DNA from: Lingula anatina
Taxonomy: Eukaryota; Brachiopoda; Lingulata; Lingulida; Lingulidae
Length of the DNA: 64,000 nt
Reading direction: 5' to 3'
Assembly (NCBI RefSeq): GCF_001039355.2
Contig: NW_019775572.1
Span: 21,072-85,071 of the forward strand
A model generated the notes under the pieces. The model saw only the letters and a list, made by a program, of their open reading frames with translations, was not told the origin of the DNA and ran no database searches. Positions 33,701 through 46,000 of this stretch are shown here, in pieces (the first letter of the stretch is position 1; the number at the start of each line of letters is the position of its first letter). Made by a program: the position numbers and the translations under genes.

Positions 33701-35603
33701 TTTATCATGTATGTTATTATCCTGTCTGTCCTAATGGAAAGCAGCAAGTTGAAAAAGGTCATGTTTCTTGAAAACTGATCACAACAAGTGATCTAATAGC
33801 TTTGAGAAATTTATTTTAAGTTATTGCAATCGTTTGACGAAATCTATTTATATCCCATATATCAATTTAGACTAGTGCTGTTGTCAAAACAGAGAGTTCC
33901 ATCACACAGGAGCCCACGTCTCTGGACAAGTCTTTTGATGATTTACAGGCAAGGCTAGGGAGGACCTGCAAAGACTTGAAAACTTTAATGAAGGTAAGTT
34001 TTTAGATATATATGCGTTGCCTAACACATTGTTACAGTTATTCCACCTGTGCTCACTCTACTGGTTACAGGGAGTCCAAATGGAAAGGATTGACTATTTA
34101 CGCAATTATCAAGGGAGTCCAACTACACCAAAATATTGTGAAGGGAGGGGCTAATCTGCTATACAACTTGGGGAGAAAGAGGAATTTTTTTAAATTGATC
34201 CTTTTCCGCTCTCTTTTAATACTTTCTTGCATTGTAATAACACAGTATCATTTCTTCAAAATAATACCACTATTTTCATTTAATTAAGAATTTGTTTCAT
34301 TGTAAATTAACAAAATTCAATTACACAATTTTAATTTATTCTTCATTTCACAATTCCAACATTACATTTAAAGTCAATAAACCAAAGACAGTAAATACAG
34401 AGACTATGGTCCAACATACATAGCAGGTAGACAAAGAGTATATTTATCCTCCTGCATTCATAATTTGGAAAGCTCTGGCATAAACTGATGTGAAAAGAAA
34501 GTAATCTGCTCTCCAGTGCAGCATTGCTTTTCTAACTGTACATTGTACATTATAGAATGAATTTAGCTATTGCCTAAACCACTGTACACAATACAACTTA
34601 ACAGTCAAGTTGAGGACAAAAACGGTCAAAATTCATCTTTTATTCTTGGCTTGTATCATAACCTTGACTTATATCAGAAGATACCACTAGATGATCAGTT
34701 GACCAAATATGGCCATCCTCACTTAAAAGCAGTGCCACTTAATCCCCTGATGGTCTCCCCCCTTCCCACATGCCATTAAATGGATAAAATCTTGGCTCTG
34801 AGGTCTAATTGCAAAGCCTCTGCAGCAAGAGCGTGTGTGGAAGCGGGGAGGCCATCAGGGGATTGCTTTTAAGTGAGTCAACCATATTTAGTCCGCGGAA
34901 CTGTTAGTCGCAGATCAACTTGTTCTAAATGTCTTCCATCTCAGTAGTGGAAATCGGACAGGAGGAAAAGAGGAAGGTGCCTTGAAATCTGCAAAGATTT
35001 TGGGGGTTCACATTACTGAACCAGCATCATCAATTAAGTAGTCTCCCCTTCAGTTGTTGCAGACCATATAACTTCTGTACACAGACAAAATGCTGTTCAC
35101 CTTTAATTTATTATGGTCTCATTCACTTGCTTTCCTGCAATTTGTCTAGACTGTCCACCCTACCAATGAATGAAGCTTTCTTGTTCTCAAAAATCCGTGT
35201 GGCACAGACTTATTGGCTGAAATGAATATCTTATTAAGGCAAAAAAAAAAAGGGTTTACCAGGTCAATTGTTTAACAGTGAAATAGAAATCCAAGTATAA
35301 TTGAACTATTGTACATGTACTTATTCACATAATTTTCCCTTTTAACAGACACTACCAGAAACAGTTGACAAGTTTGAGCAACTACAGAGAGCTCTCAAGA
35401 TGAACTCTGCCATGACATCAAAAACTGACGATGTGATTTTCAACCCCTTGCCTGAAGAGGACAAAATGGCAGATTCAATGACACCCCTTCGTAAAAGACT
35501 TAATCCCGATGAGATGCCGGCATCTCCAAAGAAGGCAAAGCGTGCCTGTGTGTTGAACAGAGAGAGGCTCAGCAAGAGACACAGAGGGTACAAGCTGAAG
35601 TAA
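30708..35603 (+). CDS. NSL1: NSL1-like MIS12 kinetochore complex subunit, 5 exons
   Basis: Exons 30708-30875, 32171-32240, 33292-33452, 33871-33993, 35349-35603; 777 nt, 258 aa. NSL1 (Mis14 family) is part of the four-subunit MIS12 complex that links centromeric chromatin to the NDC80 microtubule-binding complex. Similarity to vertebrate NSL1 is weak but ordered: VSSKCVDEII near the N-terminus, then QIYANAFNVNIQID against a vertebrate FESAVQENISIN segment, then LDRRNYVNTTLLPALDQVIK in the coiled-coil region. The C-terminal exon is charged and ends in a basic stretch (PKKAKRAC, RLSKRHRGYKLK). The main support is position: start codon 110 bp from divergent TATDN3, as in human. Exon 4 is taken from the TTTAG acceptor at 33870; a later AG at 33894 is also in frame. 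AATAAA is at 35862. Confidence 0.78.
31056..31163. mobile_element. 108-bp MITE with 8-bp AGTAGTAC duplication
   Basis: Present in copy B, absent at the same site of copy A. Inverted arms GGGGCCGTAGCGATATTCCG / CGGACTATCGAGACGCCCCC, also carrying GGACCAATGAACC and its inverse. AGTAGTAC flanks it at 31048-31055 and 31164-31171; an 8-bp duplication suggests hAT. Confidence 0.85.
31171..31346. mobile_element. CAGGCCCGTAGCC-end MITE, copy B
   Basis: Allelic or paralogous counterpart of 27372-27549, in NSL1 intron 1. Its first base overlaps the right target duplication of the 108-bp element. Confidence 0.88.
32253..32498. mobile_element. CTGGGCCCAG-end MITE beside an exon, copy B
   Basis: Counterpart of 28457-28702, beginning 12 bp after the donor of NSL1 exon 2 (32240) and again ending in CAG|GTAAGC. 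Confidence 0.88.
34691..34895. mobile_element. Fold-back MITE in NSL1 intron 4
   Basis: Inverted arms CCAAATATGGCCATCCTCAC...TTAAAAGC...CCCCTGATGG and CCATCAGGGGATTGCTTTTA...ACCATATTT. Same family as 19936-20120. Confidence 0.75.
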
Positions 35604-38600
35604 CGTGTAGCATTTTTATCATTATTATTATAATAAGGCTTGGGGAATGATAAACAGAAGACAGATGTGTAAAGACTGGATGAAAACGTGTATGTTGAGT
35701 TGTCATTTTAATAAGCATTTTTACCATGTTTTGCTGTGCTCTTGTTTTGATTCTAGAACTTGTGGCTTTAGTTTATGTGGGGAGTACATAGTATATTTCA
35801 ACAGGTTTATGAACTGTACTCTTCATATGTAATGTTATAAGGCTGAAAGATTCATGAAAAAAATAAACAATTATACATTTTTGCTTTGCAGTTACAATTT
35901 ACTAATTTTTAATGGACTCCCATCTCAAATTTTTATGTTTTTTGTATTCTGTTGGTAATTTGGAGAAAATTTTAAAATAAAGCACAGTGATATGCCACTG
36001 TCATTTTATGACAGGAGTACATCTTGCTTACTTGAGGATAGAATGTTGTAGATATCCTTGTAATGATAATGTGTTTTGCTCCTTTGTTTTAGTGTTTGTA
36101 TTTGTGAAGAGGATCTTTTTTTATTTTGTTAAATAGACAGTTAATGGAGTTTTGGTTCTTATTTTGCATGTCTTTATATAGAAAATAAGCTATATCTTTG
36201 AGATGTGAAATTATCACAACTGTGCTTAGAGAGTATAAAACAGTGAACTTGTCTGGAGTGAAGAATTAGTAACCTTTAGCTGTATGTCATGTGTGCAGAA
36301 CAAACACATTCAAAGAGCTAATCTCTCTATGAGATGAAGATCACATAGTTCACACATCTTATCCAGTACACCCAAACCTTTGCTTTTCATTTTACTGCTT
36401 CACCATTTCATTGCAAGCAGTTGAGCTGTAGTGAGCTGACAGCTCATATGCTTGAGGTAAAGATCTTGGACAATTTTTTTTTCTTTTTTTTTAAGTCTCA
36501 AATCCTCAAAAGGGCTTCTATAAACTTTATTATGTCTTTTGTCAATATTGTTATCACTTTATGGCAGTAGTAACAATGTGTGGTGATTGTTTGAGACTGT
36601 TTAAGAGGAGCATCCTTCCAACTGTAATAAATTCTGGATTTTATAAATGAACTTTAGGTTCTTTGGTGGACTATGTAATACCTGTTGTGTATATTCTACT
36701 TAAATAGTTTAACCTTATTTTCAGTATTTACTTGCACCTAAAGGGTATCTGCATTGAATTATGCATGTTAATCAATATAAAATATTGATTGGATGAAATA
36801 ATTATATTAATATCTATTATATCTCCAAGACATAACATTTACTACTGCAAATAGACAAAGAATGTAGGAGCTGGTATAACCATTGTAAATAATGCATTTA
36901 TTAAAGTAACTTTGTTGCTGATTACAAATAAATACTATTTGTATGCTTAAAATAAAACAAGACTCCCAGTCAGAATGAATTTTTTTGTTGATGCTTGACC
37001 ATGCTATTTATTGTAGAACTTGGTAATTAAAGTTAAAATTGTGCTACTTAATTTCTCAATCCAGTCAGAATGCATTATTTTACATAAATTTCTACACTTG
37101 TTATTAACAACAATGCTGCGGTAACGTAGTCAAAATATATTTTTAAAAATCTATTATTTTATTTTCAAGCCACACTGTTTCAAGTGCAAAATTATTCAGC
37201 CGAATGAATAATTTGACTACTTGAGGACATACATTTTGTGAAAAATATTGGAAGAGCATTTAACTAAAATTAAAATTAATGTAGAATCAAGGCCCTTTAA
37301 ATTATTATTAAATCAGATTGATTATTTTTATATTGGGAGAAATTAATACCTAAAGTATTCAGTCAAAAAAAAAAATCTTTAAAGTATTTCTATTTAATCT
37401 GTTCAAAGGGGCATACTAGGTTATATCCTCAGCCGTTTGTCTGCAGCTGTCCAGTTGCAGAACATAGTGATCACAACTTCATTTAACTTACAGGGGGTAT
37501 TTGGTTCAAGCTTGCCCAGTATATTTGCCTTTTTCTGTAGTTGAATGCTTTAATGTTGAGTTTTGCGCTCAATTGATCTTAACCCTTTATTTTGAATTTT
37601 GACCTACCTTCCAATAATCTTTTTATTATTTACTAGCCCTTATATCTCCAAATTTAACAGGTTATTGTTTTTGAATAGGAAACTATTAATGGGATACAAA
37701 AGTGACCTGAAGTTTGACCTACCGGTACATATTTTCAAACAAGAAATGCACTTTTCTGATTTTCCAGGCCTTTTGTCTTTTTTTTTTGGTTAAATTTGGT
37801 ATTGTTTTTTAATACAGACAGTGGTTATAGCACTTTTTACCATTCAGCATTCTGTTTAGAAGATTGCTGCTGTCCACATGTATGTACAACACGAGAATCT
37901 TTGTAGTGCTCTTGTGATACAAAATTGTAATGTTTAGGATGGTCCTGCTTCCTCTGTGGTGATGTACAACAGTATTATAACATAAAATATACAAGGGTTT
38001 TTCACACTACAATACTTATTGGAAAATATATCCTGTTTTTTTATATATGCCTCCTCTCCCTCTTTCTCCACTCCTTTTTCCATATTACTTTCACCCAGGT
38101 GCTAATCAGCTATGTTATTCTCTACCTGTTGGGGCATTTCCTCCTCAGAGATTTATTGATTGGTTATTAATGTGTTGATACATGGGCTCGCAGTACCTTA
38201 AACTACAGCCCAGTTAACACAAAGCCTGACCTGATTAAGCTCTGCCTACCTGCTGCAACAAAGACCTGCGAAGGATGCAATATGATATTTAGATGAAAGG
38301 GCGTGAACATGCATGAGTGGGTTCAATACAAAAGGCATTTCCAATTCATTACCCTACACGTTCTGGGCGCTGGTGCATACACATGGGTGAGATTATCTGT
38401 TATTTGTAACATATTTATCTTTGTCTGCTGCAGAGGAGGGTGACAACTATAGAAAGGTGGGTCTCAGCCGTTGGTTACCTAAATATCTATAATCTTTGAC
38501 ACCCGACATGAAGGAAAGTGTGCCACAATAAAATTGCACAACCCTACAAGGAAGTGCCAAGAAAGGACTGACTCAGCAAGTAGGTTAATATTTGAGATAG

Positions 38601-40002
38601 GGGAGGAATTTTAGTGCATTTGTACATTGAGGTAAGAGAATGTGTATGTTATAAAGGTACTAGGATAAATTATTTGAAAATGGTAAAATATTTATTATTT
38701 CCAGCCATATTAAAAAGCATTATTAGGCTAATATTAACAATGCTATAGAGCTAAGCCATCTTTCACATCTTCTATGTGATTGATAGCTTTGTTGACTGCC
38801 ATACTCAGTAGCAGAAGCATTCATTCAGAAGGTAGAGAGGAAAAGTCAACTGGGGTGTCTTGCAGCAGTAGTAGTAGTTGTTACAGTAGTAGTAGTGGGG
38901 GGGGGGGGGGTTGAACTGGATTTAGGTGTGGTTATTTTAACTTTAACTATGGTGAACTTAGACTGCATTCCCACAGATTTTAGATCGATCTATCCCCGTG
39001 GGGAGTCTCACTAGATCAGCTTAGCCGGCTTAAATGTCTGTCCCGCTTACTAAAAGCTGTAAGGGGGTAATTAACTTCCGTGTGCGCTCGGCTGACAGCA
39101 ATTTAGCATGAACCCCCAGGGAGTTAGGTCGATCCAGATGGATCAATCTAAATCTGTGGGAATGCAGTCTTACACAAAGTGTTTTCATGTCATAATGGTA
39201 AATAATTTATTTACCCTGTGCTGAGGATCACAGCACTTAAATTAACTCATAATTAAGCATCATAGAAGTTTTTTAGATGTAAAAGAGATTTCAGATTTTA
39301 TTTTTCATTTGTTTGAGATAAATGTATATATATAACTTTATTTTCCAGTGTTGATATGGATTTGAGAAAAAGATGTAGTGTGAATATCATACCGTGTATT
39401 TCCTTTTAATTTGTTTATAGCATTCCTATTATCTATGGATAAAAAGGTAATCAGTGAAAGGTTTTATTGCCGACTAATTCTTCATTACAGGGCATGATAA
39501 TGATGGTCAGTCACAGCCTTCTGTTTTCTTCAGGTTTTATTTTAGGAATTACTTCCAGAATGGTGCATATCTATAGCTACTTGTACAGATAACAGATACA
39601 GGGACATCAGTAGTCTGGACATTGCTGTTGGTAATTAAATTCCACCTTCAACAAATTACTTGTATAAAGATTTAATACCTTCAAAGTGTATGCATATTTA
39701 GTTTAAAATAGTCAAATGTACAAGTACATATATACAGAAAAAAGAACAATGCTCTCCATGGCAACCAAAAAGACTGTCCATGTTCAATAAGTAGATGCTT
39801 CTTAATTATGTAGTGTGCCTTGTGTGTGACTTTCATGCAGTACGTTATTACAGAGATTTAAGGATCTAGAGTTTAATTGAAATTCTTAAATGAAAACAAA
39901 ATATTTAACTACAATATTCGTACTGCAAATCACTTTACTTCAGCATTTTCTCTGGAAAACATTACCACATTTATTTTCATATCTAAGGTGCTTGCTGCAA
40001 AG
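35604..40002. other. NSL1 3' region and intergenic DNA before UNC5CL-like gene
   Basis: Contains NSL1 3' UTR signals (AATAAA at 35862, another near 35977), then AT-rich sequence with no coding exon. Poly-G is at 38897-38910 and a Harbinger-like MITE at 38961-39169. The part from about 38.2 kb on may hold untranslated first exons of the UNC5CL-like gene, because its ATG exon appears to begin at a TCTAAG acceptor near 39987. Confidence 0.55.
38958..39172. mobile_element. Intact Harbinger-like MITE (TTA flanks)
   Basis: 209-bp body 38961-39169 with ends GACTGCATTCCCACAGATTT / AAATCTGTGGGAATGCAGTC and TTA on both sides. Its interior (CAGCAATTTAG, CCCCxxGGAGTT, GATCAATCTA) is shared by the truncated remnants in the 2-kb tandem repeats. 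Confidence 0.85.
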
Positions 40003-43000
40003 ATGGCTGTTATACTGGCTAATACCACATTAGTGAATAGCGCTTCTGTGACCCCATCAAAAGTGGAAGTGACAACATATACCGTAGGTTCATCTGGATC
40101 AAACAGACAGACAGAAATGATTAAAAAATATGACTTAACCACTGCAACAACCTCATCAAATACTCCAGCACTTGTCCACCAAGGCGACCAAATTGCTGTA
40201 AGTTAACATATTTTATTTTTATTATTTAACATTTAATCTCTCTCCCAAAACATTCATCTCCAGCTTTCTCGTTAAAATGTTCTCTCCCTTTTCACCATGC
40301 TACAGCCGTGACACCTAAAACGGGATCTTCAAAAGCCATATTCTTCAATTTCAAATTATATATCTAAATTTAATTTTTTAGTGATCAACATCTATATAGA
40401 CAAAAATTAATTTAATTATCTTAATACAATTACCTCTCTAGGTAAGGGGCTCGATTCCAGTTCTAAAATTGAATTAGTTTAATCATACACCATTTGTCCG
40501 ATTTGTCACCAATTTTTAACTGCCTAGCCAATCAAACATGTTCAATTAGTCACGTGGTTCTATGCAATAAGTTATACTATTGTTGGTCTATGGGTTAACC
40601 TCCTGCATTAGACACAGTGACGATAAGAATCACGGAGGTGCGCATTTTCATTGACATCAATTTCGGAAAATCATTTTTAGAACCCATCAGCCTACAAGAA
40701 CAACAATGCACAAAGTAAGCAGGCAGTATTTAAATTACTTACAGGCAGAGTTTATAAATGCTATTTCAGCAATAATTGTTCAACGTGAGATTCTAACGTC
40801 AATGTGAAAGTGCATAGATTCAGTGAAATAGATTTTTTGTCTATTGTGTTAAGATCGTAAAAAAAAAAGACAATTGTTTCTTAAGAGACAAAACGTCATG
40901 CCTAATTGGTAAAAACATGTACAGTCTCTTTAGAGGCAATTGTCTTTTTTTTTTTTTCATGGCTATAAATTGTTAATCAAGTCTTTAAAAATGACCATCA
41001 TTATTGACAATGGAGTGGTTAGTTGTACCTGCATAATATATATTAAAAAAAACACATAACTTGTGATTTTTAACTTGAATGCAGTTGGTATTAATGCATT
41101 TATGGTTTTCGTATCTGGAGAAACTAATGTTTCAAAAGTGCATATCATCTTAATCCACAGGTTGTTCATCTGGGATATTGGGAAGTGGAAAAAAATTGAC
41201 ATTTTAATTATACCGTATACATATAAACGTAAAATTTTTATTTCACATATCCTTATTTTTCCATGTTAACAGTGATGAGAGTTTGATTTATCAACTACCT
41301 TGACCAATTTAATTGACCTTTTGATCCCATTATGTTCACCTTTGTCAGGAATTATGCAATTATCACGACCTTCGCTTATACATATCTATATAAAGGCAAA
41401 GTGCATGGATTTCTGTGCCCAGCCAGTCTCATTTTGAATTTAACTTTAGCTTGATCAAGCACGTCCTTGGCTTGCTTAACAGAAAATATATAGTTAATCA
41501 AATACAAAACCACACCTTTTCAGTAAGTTGAAATAATAATTATGATGATAGATAAAATAAAATTAAACAAAATAAAACAAGAAAATGCATAAAAAGGAAT
41601 GAAAAATTGATGTACAGGCCTTGAAAATGGTGAGGTGAGTCGAACGTAATAGCGAAACATTTTTTACGTGACATAGGAAAACGTACCCATCCTTTACATT
41701 GTTAAAGGTAAAGGCAGATGAAAATAAAACCTGAAGCTATTTTTTTCAGTAAAAAAATCAATTTCATACTGATTCTTTGGTTTTAATGCATTAGGTATAA
41801 GTGGGGCAAGGGGGGGGGGGATAATTAGGTCATGTGCAAGACAAGCTTATTTGTCCTTGGATTTTATCTAGCAGACCCTTATTTAAATTTTTCAAGTGTA
41901 TTATTTCATTTTTTGCACATTTAAGTAGCTAGAAAATAACCTTCCCTTGATAATTCACAAAACAACCTGATTGATATAATGGTTGGCTTGTCTTGTTTTT
42001 TCTTTTTTTATTTATTATGGACAGCGCATCTTGACAATTACAGCCACAATCTGCCTGTTGTGTCATGTCAATGCACTTTACTGCAATTTTTACTCGTTTA
42101 AAAGGATAGCAACTGTTTATATGAGATGCATATTTCACAATAAATACACTAAACAACTCACAGAGATATAATAAATTCCATTTTAATACCAAAGCAGCAG
42201 TTATCGCAAATTATTCTGGCATTTGTGCTTGCTTGGTCAGACAATGTGGACTTTCAAAGATGGCTTTACCGAAGAAGTAAATGAAAAAAAAAAAAAAAAC
42301 AGGAATGTCAGAATGGATTCATTAACCATTGTCAAGTATGGGAAAATTGTCGTTTACCCCAGGAAATGTTTTTGTTTTTTTTGTTTTTTTTTGGCCAAAA
42401 GGAACAGTTGTTATCTCTTTAACCCTATAATTTATAAAATAACAGTTACTTGATATTTATAATAATTCAATGGGCAAAAATATAGCTCAATTTAAAAATC
42501 AGTCTAAATTGAAATATTTTATACAATTGCCTGTAGTTTTTTTTTTCACAGACTGAATTTTCTAGGCACGAGATTTTATGGTTACAAAGCCCTGTGCCTA
42601 GACCACCTCTGAGGTAGAGAAATCTGGAGATTGTCAGATTTAAAAAAAAATGGATATTTGGTCAAAATCCTTCAGGTTACAACCAAGCCTTCTTATTTAT
42701 TGTTAAATGAGACATATCTTACCTTCCCTGATTATCATAAAAAAGCACAGTATTAATTAAAACAGATGGATGTAATGCAAGACAATGAAATAAGTTTATT
42801 AGTCTTACTTCCTCAGTGAAAATTTTGCAGATGAATACTTTCCATGGCTTCGTGGAAGGTAACCTGTTGATGGAGCCTACTATGTCCTTACTGACATTGT
42901 CAATACCGTCATTTGCTCAGACTTTTGCTTACAATTTTCCGTGATAAGTACTGAACAATTCAGAAGACTGTGAGACCTAGGTTAAATGTCCAAAATGTGC

Positions 43001-46000
43001 GAGTTTCACGGCAAATCCATGAGGGTTGAAAGGCTTGTTGTGCAAGTTACATTTTTGAATGACCACAATAACAGAGGTAGATTAATATCAGACAGTTAAC
43101 GATGACTCCACTCAGCATTGTTTAATTAAGCATCAAAATTAACTGATCACATGGATTAGCCTGAGAAGTGATCTTAGGACAAAATGATATCCATATTTTC
43201 TATGATATCCTAATGTAATCCAATCATTGCTTCACAAAATAATTGCAGTTACTGTTTATTATTTTTTTTTTATTTTTTTTTTTTATTGTCAGTACCGATT
43301 CATTCATCCTTTTACAGATTATTTCATCTGCTGTAATTGGTGCAGTGGTGTTGATTGCCATAGTTGTCGTGGTCGCTGTTGGTTTGTGGTTACACCGACG
43401 TTTGAAAAAGCTTGAACAGCAGCAGCAGCAGCAGAACAGGCAGCACAATGGGACCCTAGAAATGCAGCTGTCACCTGATGGGTACTCCACTGGGGATTCA
43501 AGGTAACAGAATCATTATTGATGAATCTGATTAATTAGCACTAAAAAGAAACTACTGCATATGGTTATATAAATTTGGTTTGTAATAACTGAGCCTTATT
43601 ACAGGCTTATCTCTGCTAAACTGAAAGAATAAATATTTTTAAAAGGAATAAACAAAGAAATAAAATGTATGATTTTATAACATAGAAAAGTATCACCTTT
43701 AGCACTCCCTGGTAAGACTTGATCTTTTCAATGGGCAAAAATTCACAATTTTCCCCATTGAAAAGATTGAGTCAGTAACTGTTTATGCTATTGTACAACA
43801 GGTGCACTGAGATAATCAAAGTAAAGAGTGACCAAGTGGAATCCAACACCTCTACACCCCAGGATACCATTCAAGATGACTTAGCCACCCAGTCACAGGG
43901 CCAAGCACAGGGTTCTCCTGCTGATGATTTACAAGATGAAGACAATGTCACCATAAGGTCTAAGAAGGTCATGAGGCAAGGAGGAAAAAGTTTTACGGCA
44001 TATTTTGGTCACAGCCGCACCAGTATATTTGGGGACATTGGTGATTTCTCACAGCTGTTTCCTTTATGCCAAGACTACTTCAGTGAAAATGATGCCACTA
44101 AAGGCATAAAGTCATATCAGGAAAAAAATGTTGGTCGTGGCAGTGACCATGATGAGGTTGTTTATGACAGATCTAAGATGTATCAGGTACCAGGAACCAA
44201 TTCAGTTACAGAAGTTCCAATTGAAGAAATTTTCATTCAGCATGAAACACAGCAGATTAAAACAAATTATGACAACAGTTCCTTTGTAGATGATGAAGGT
44301 AAAATGGCAGCAAAAGCACAACGGCCAATGTCTATGGATTTTGCTTTGAAACTTGAAGATCCTGAATTTGATGTGGACTCTCAAATTGACTCTAGCAAAA
44401 AGTCCTTCATGGCGTCTTTTGATCACAGACAAGGGATGTTTGCAAAAAAATCTATTGGAAGGCAAGGAGGGGAGATAACACTGCATGAAGTTAAGTTGAC
44501 TATCCCACCAAATGCTTTAGAGGAGACTAAAGACATTAGTGTTGGGATCATATGGAACAAAACACATATGCCAAAACTGACTAAAAAGCAGGCTTTGTTG
44601 AGCCCCGTGGTTGTGTGTGAACCCCATGGCATACGGTTTACCAAGCCAGTGACACTATCCATTCCTCATTGTGCCATAGATGTACGCTCTGCATGGAACA
44701 TCCAACCAATGATGAGCCCAACGTCTGTTTTTCAGGGTGTTCAGTGGGCTCCCATGACCATAGCTGATTATGATTCCAGGCTTATATTGTCCAGGAGTGT
44801 TAGCATTGAGCTCAGGCATTTCACCCTGTACACAGTCATTGGGGAGTCTGCTGAGAATGTCATGGCTGCAAAGAGTGTGAGACTGGTGGCGTTTGCCCCT
44901 CCACTTGAAGTTGACATGATGTTCAAAATTAGAGTATATTGCATCAACAATTACAAGGAGGAAATGAAGGTATTTTGATATATTTATGTATCTGCATGTT
45001 TACCACAATATTTGTTGTGATAAAATGCAACACTGCACAGGTTTCCTATATATATCACGCACAAGAACATTAACTAGAAAAGCACTCAGAGAGTGCAGAC
45101 CTCTGCCAAGGCAGCAAAGTCTCCATCCAATGCACCCCTAAATTTTTGATATTTTTGATTATTGATTAATTATTGATCTGGATCACCACCAAAAACTAAT
45201 CATCTGTTCCTTGGCCCACTTCTGACAGTTCCTGAAATTTTCATCAAAATTAGTCCATAACTTAGTTTTTTGATTTTTGATTATTGATTGATAATTGATC
45301 TGGATCACCACCAAAAACTAATCACTTCTAAGTTAACCCATTTCTGACCTACCCTGAAAATTCCATCGAAATTCATCCATAACTTTTTGAGTTATGTTGA
45401 TGACAAACAAACAAACAAACAAACGTGTGAAAATATAACCTCCTTGGCGGAGGTAATTAAAATTTTAATCATTATTCTCTCTTTTTATTCCAGTCTTGGA
45501 ATCAATTTATTTCTGATTAGGCATTAATGTATTTCATACATACATTTGAAATGACCAAATTACAGTATTCTAATCAATATTATTACTACTTTTCCCTGTG
45601 GCAGATGGTGAGAGATGTTGAGGGGCAACTCGGAGGGAAAAGACTTGATGCCCCTATGCCCATGTTCATTCATGACAACGGCCAAGATGTCTGTCTTGAA
45701 ATGTTAAAAATGTCTGAGGGCTGGAAAATTATCAGTGACACAATCCAGGTAGGTAAAAGTTCACAGATATTTTTTGCACTCTTAAAAACCTCTTGGTAAA
45801 ATGTTTCCTTCACCTGCAATATAAAAGTTTTTTCTACAGATAAAAGATTTTAACATCCTAATCTAATTTTTAATTAATTTTTATATACATACCATGGAGC
45901 TGATATCACCCTATGCGCAGTGATATCAGCTTGCTAATAACATTGATTTGATTCAAAATAAGTGGTTTTGAGTTAGAAACATGCATGGATTCTCTTTGTA

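Larger units (their letters stand above)
30164..33815. repeat. Duplicated block, copy B
   Basis: Second copy of 26130-30059, beginning in a G run immediately after N30162. It contains an orphan TATDN3 exon 1, the same 110-bp promoter and an uninterrupted NSL1 exon 1, and runs on into the single-copy NSL1 exons 4-5. Confidence 0.9.

Noticed and set aside
30708-35603. Calling the TATDN3 neighbour a wholly new protein
   Set aside because: The sequence alone is weak, but ordered similarity to NSL1 segments, protein length and the divergent TATDN3 position together make NSL1 the simpler answer.
43785-43801. UNC5CL-like protein starting at the ATG at 43785
   Set aside because: This ATG lies in the intron tail (polypyrimidine/AG at 43801). 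The upstream transmembrane exon joins in phase at 43802, so the 397-codon frame is an internal exon.
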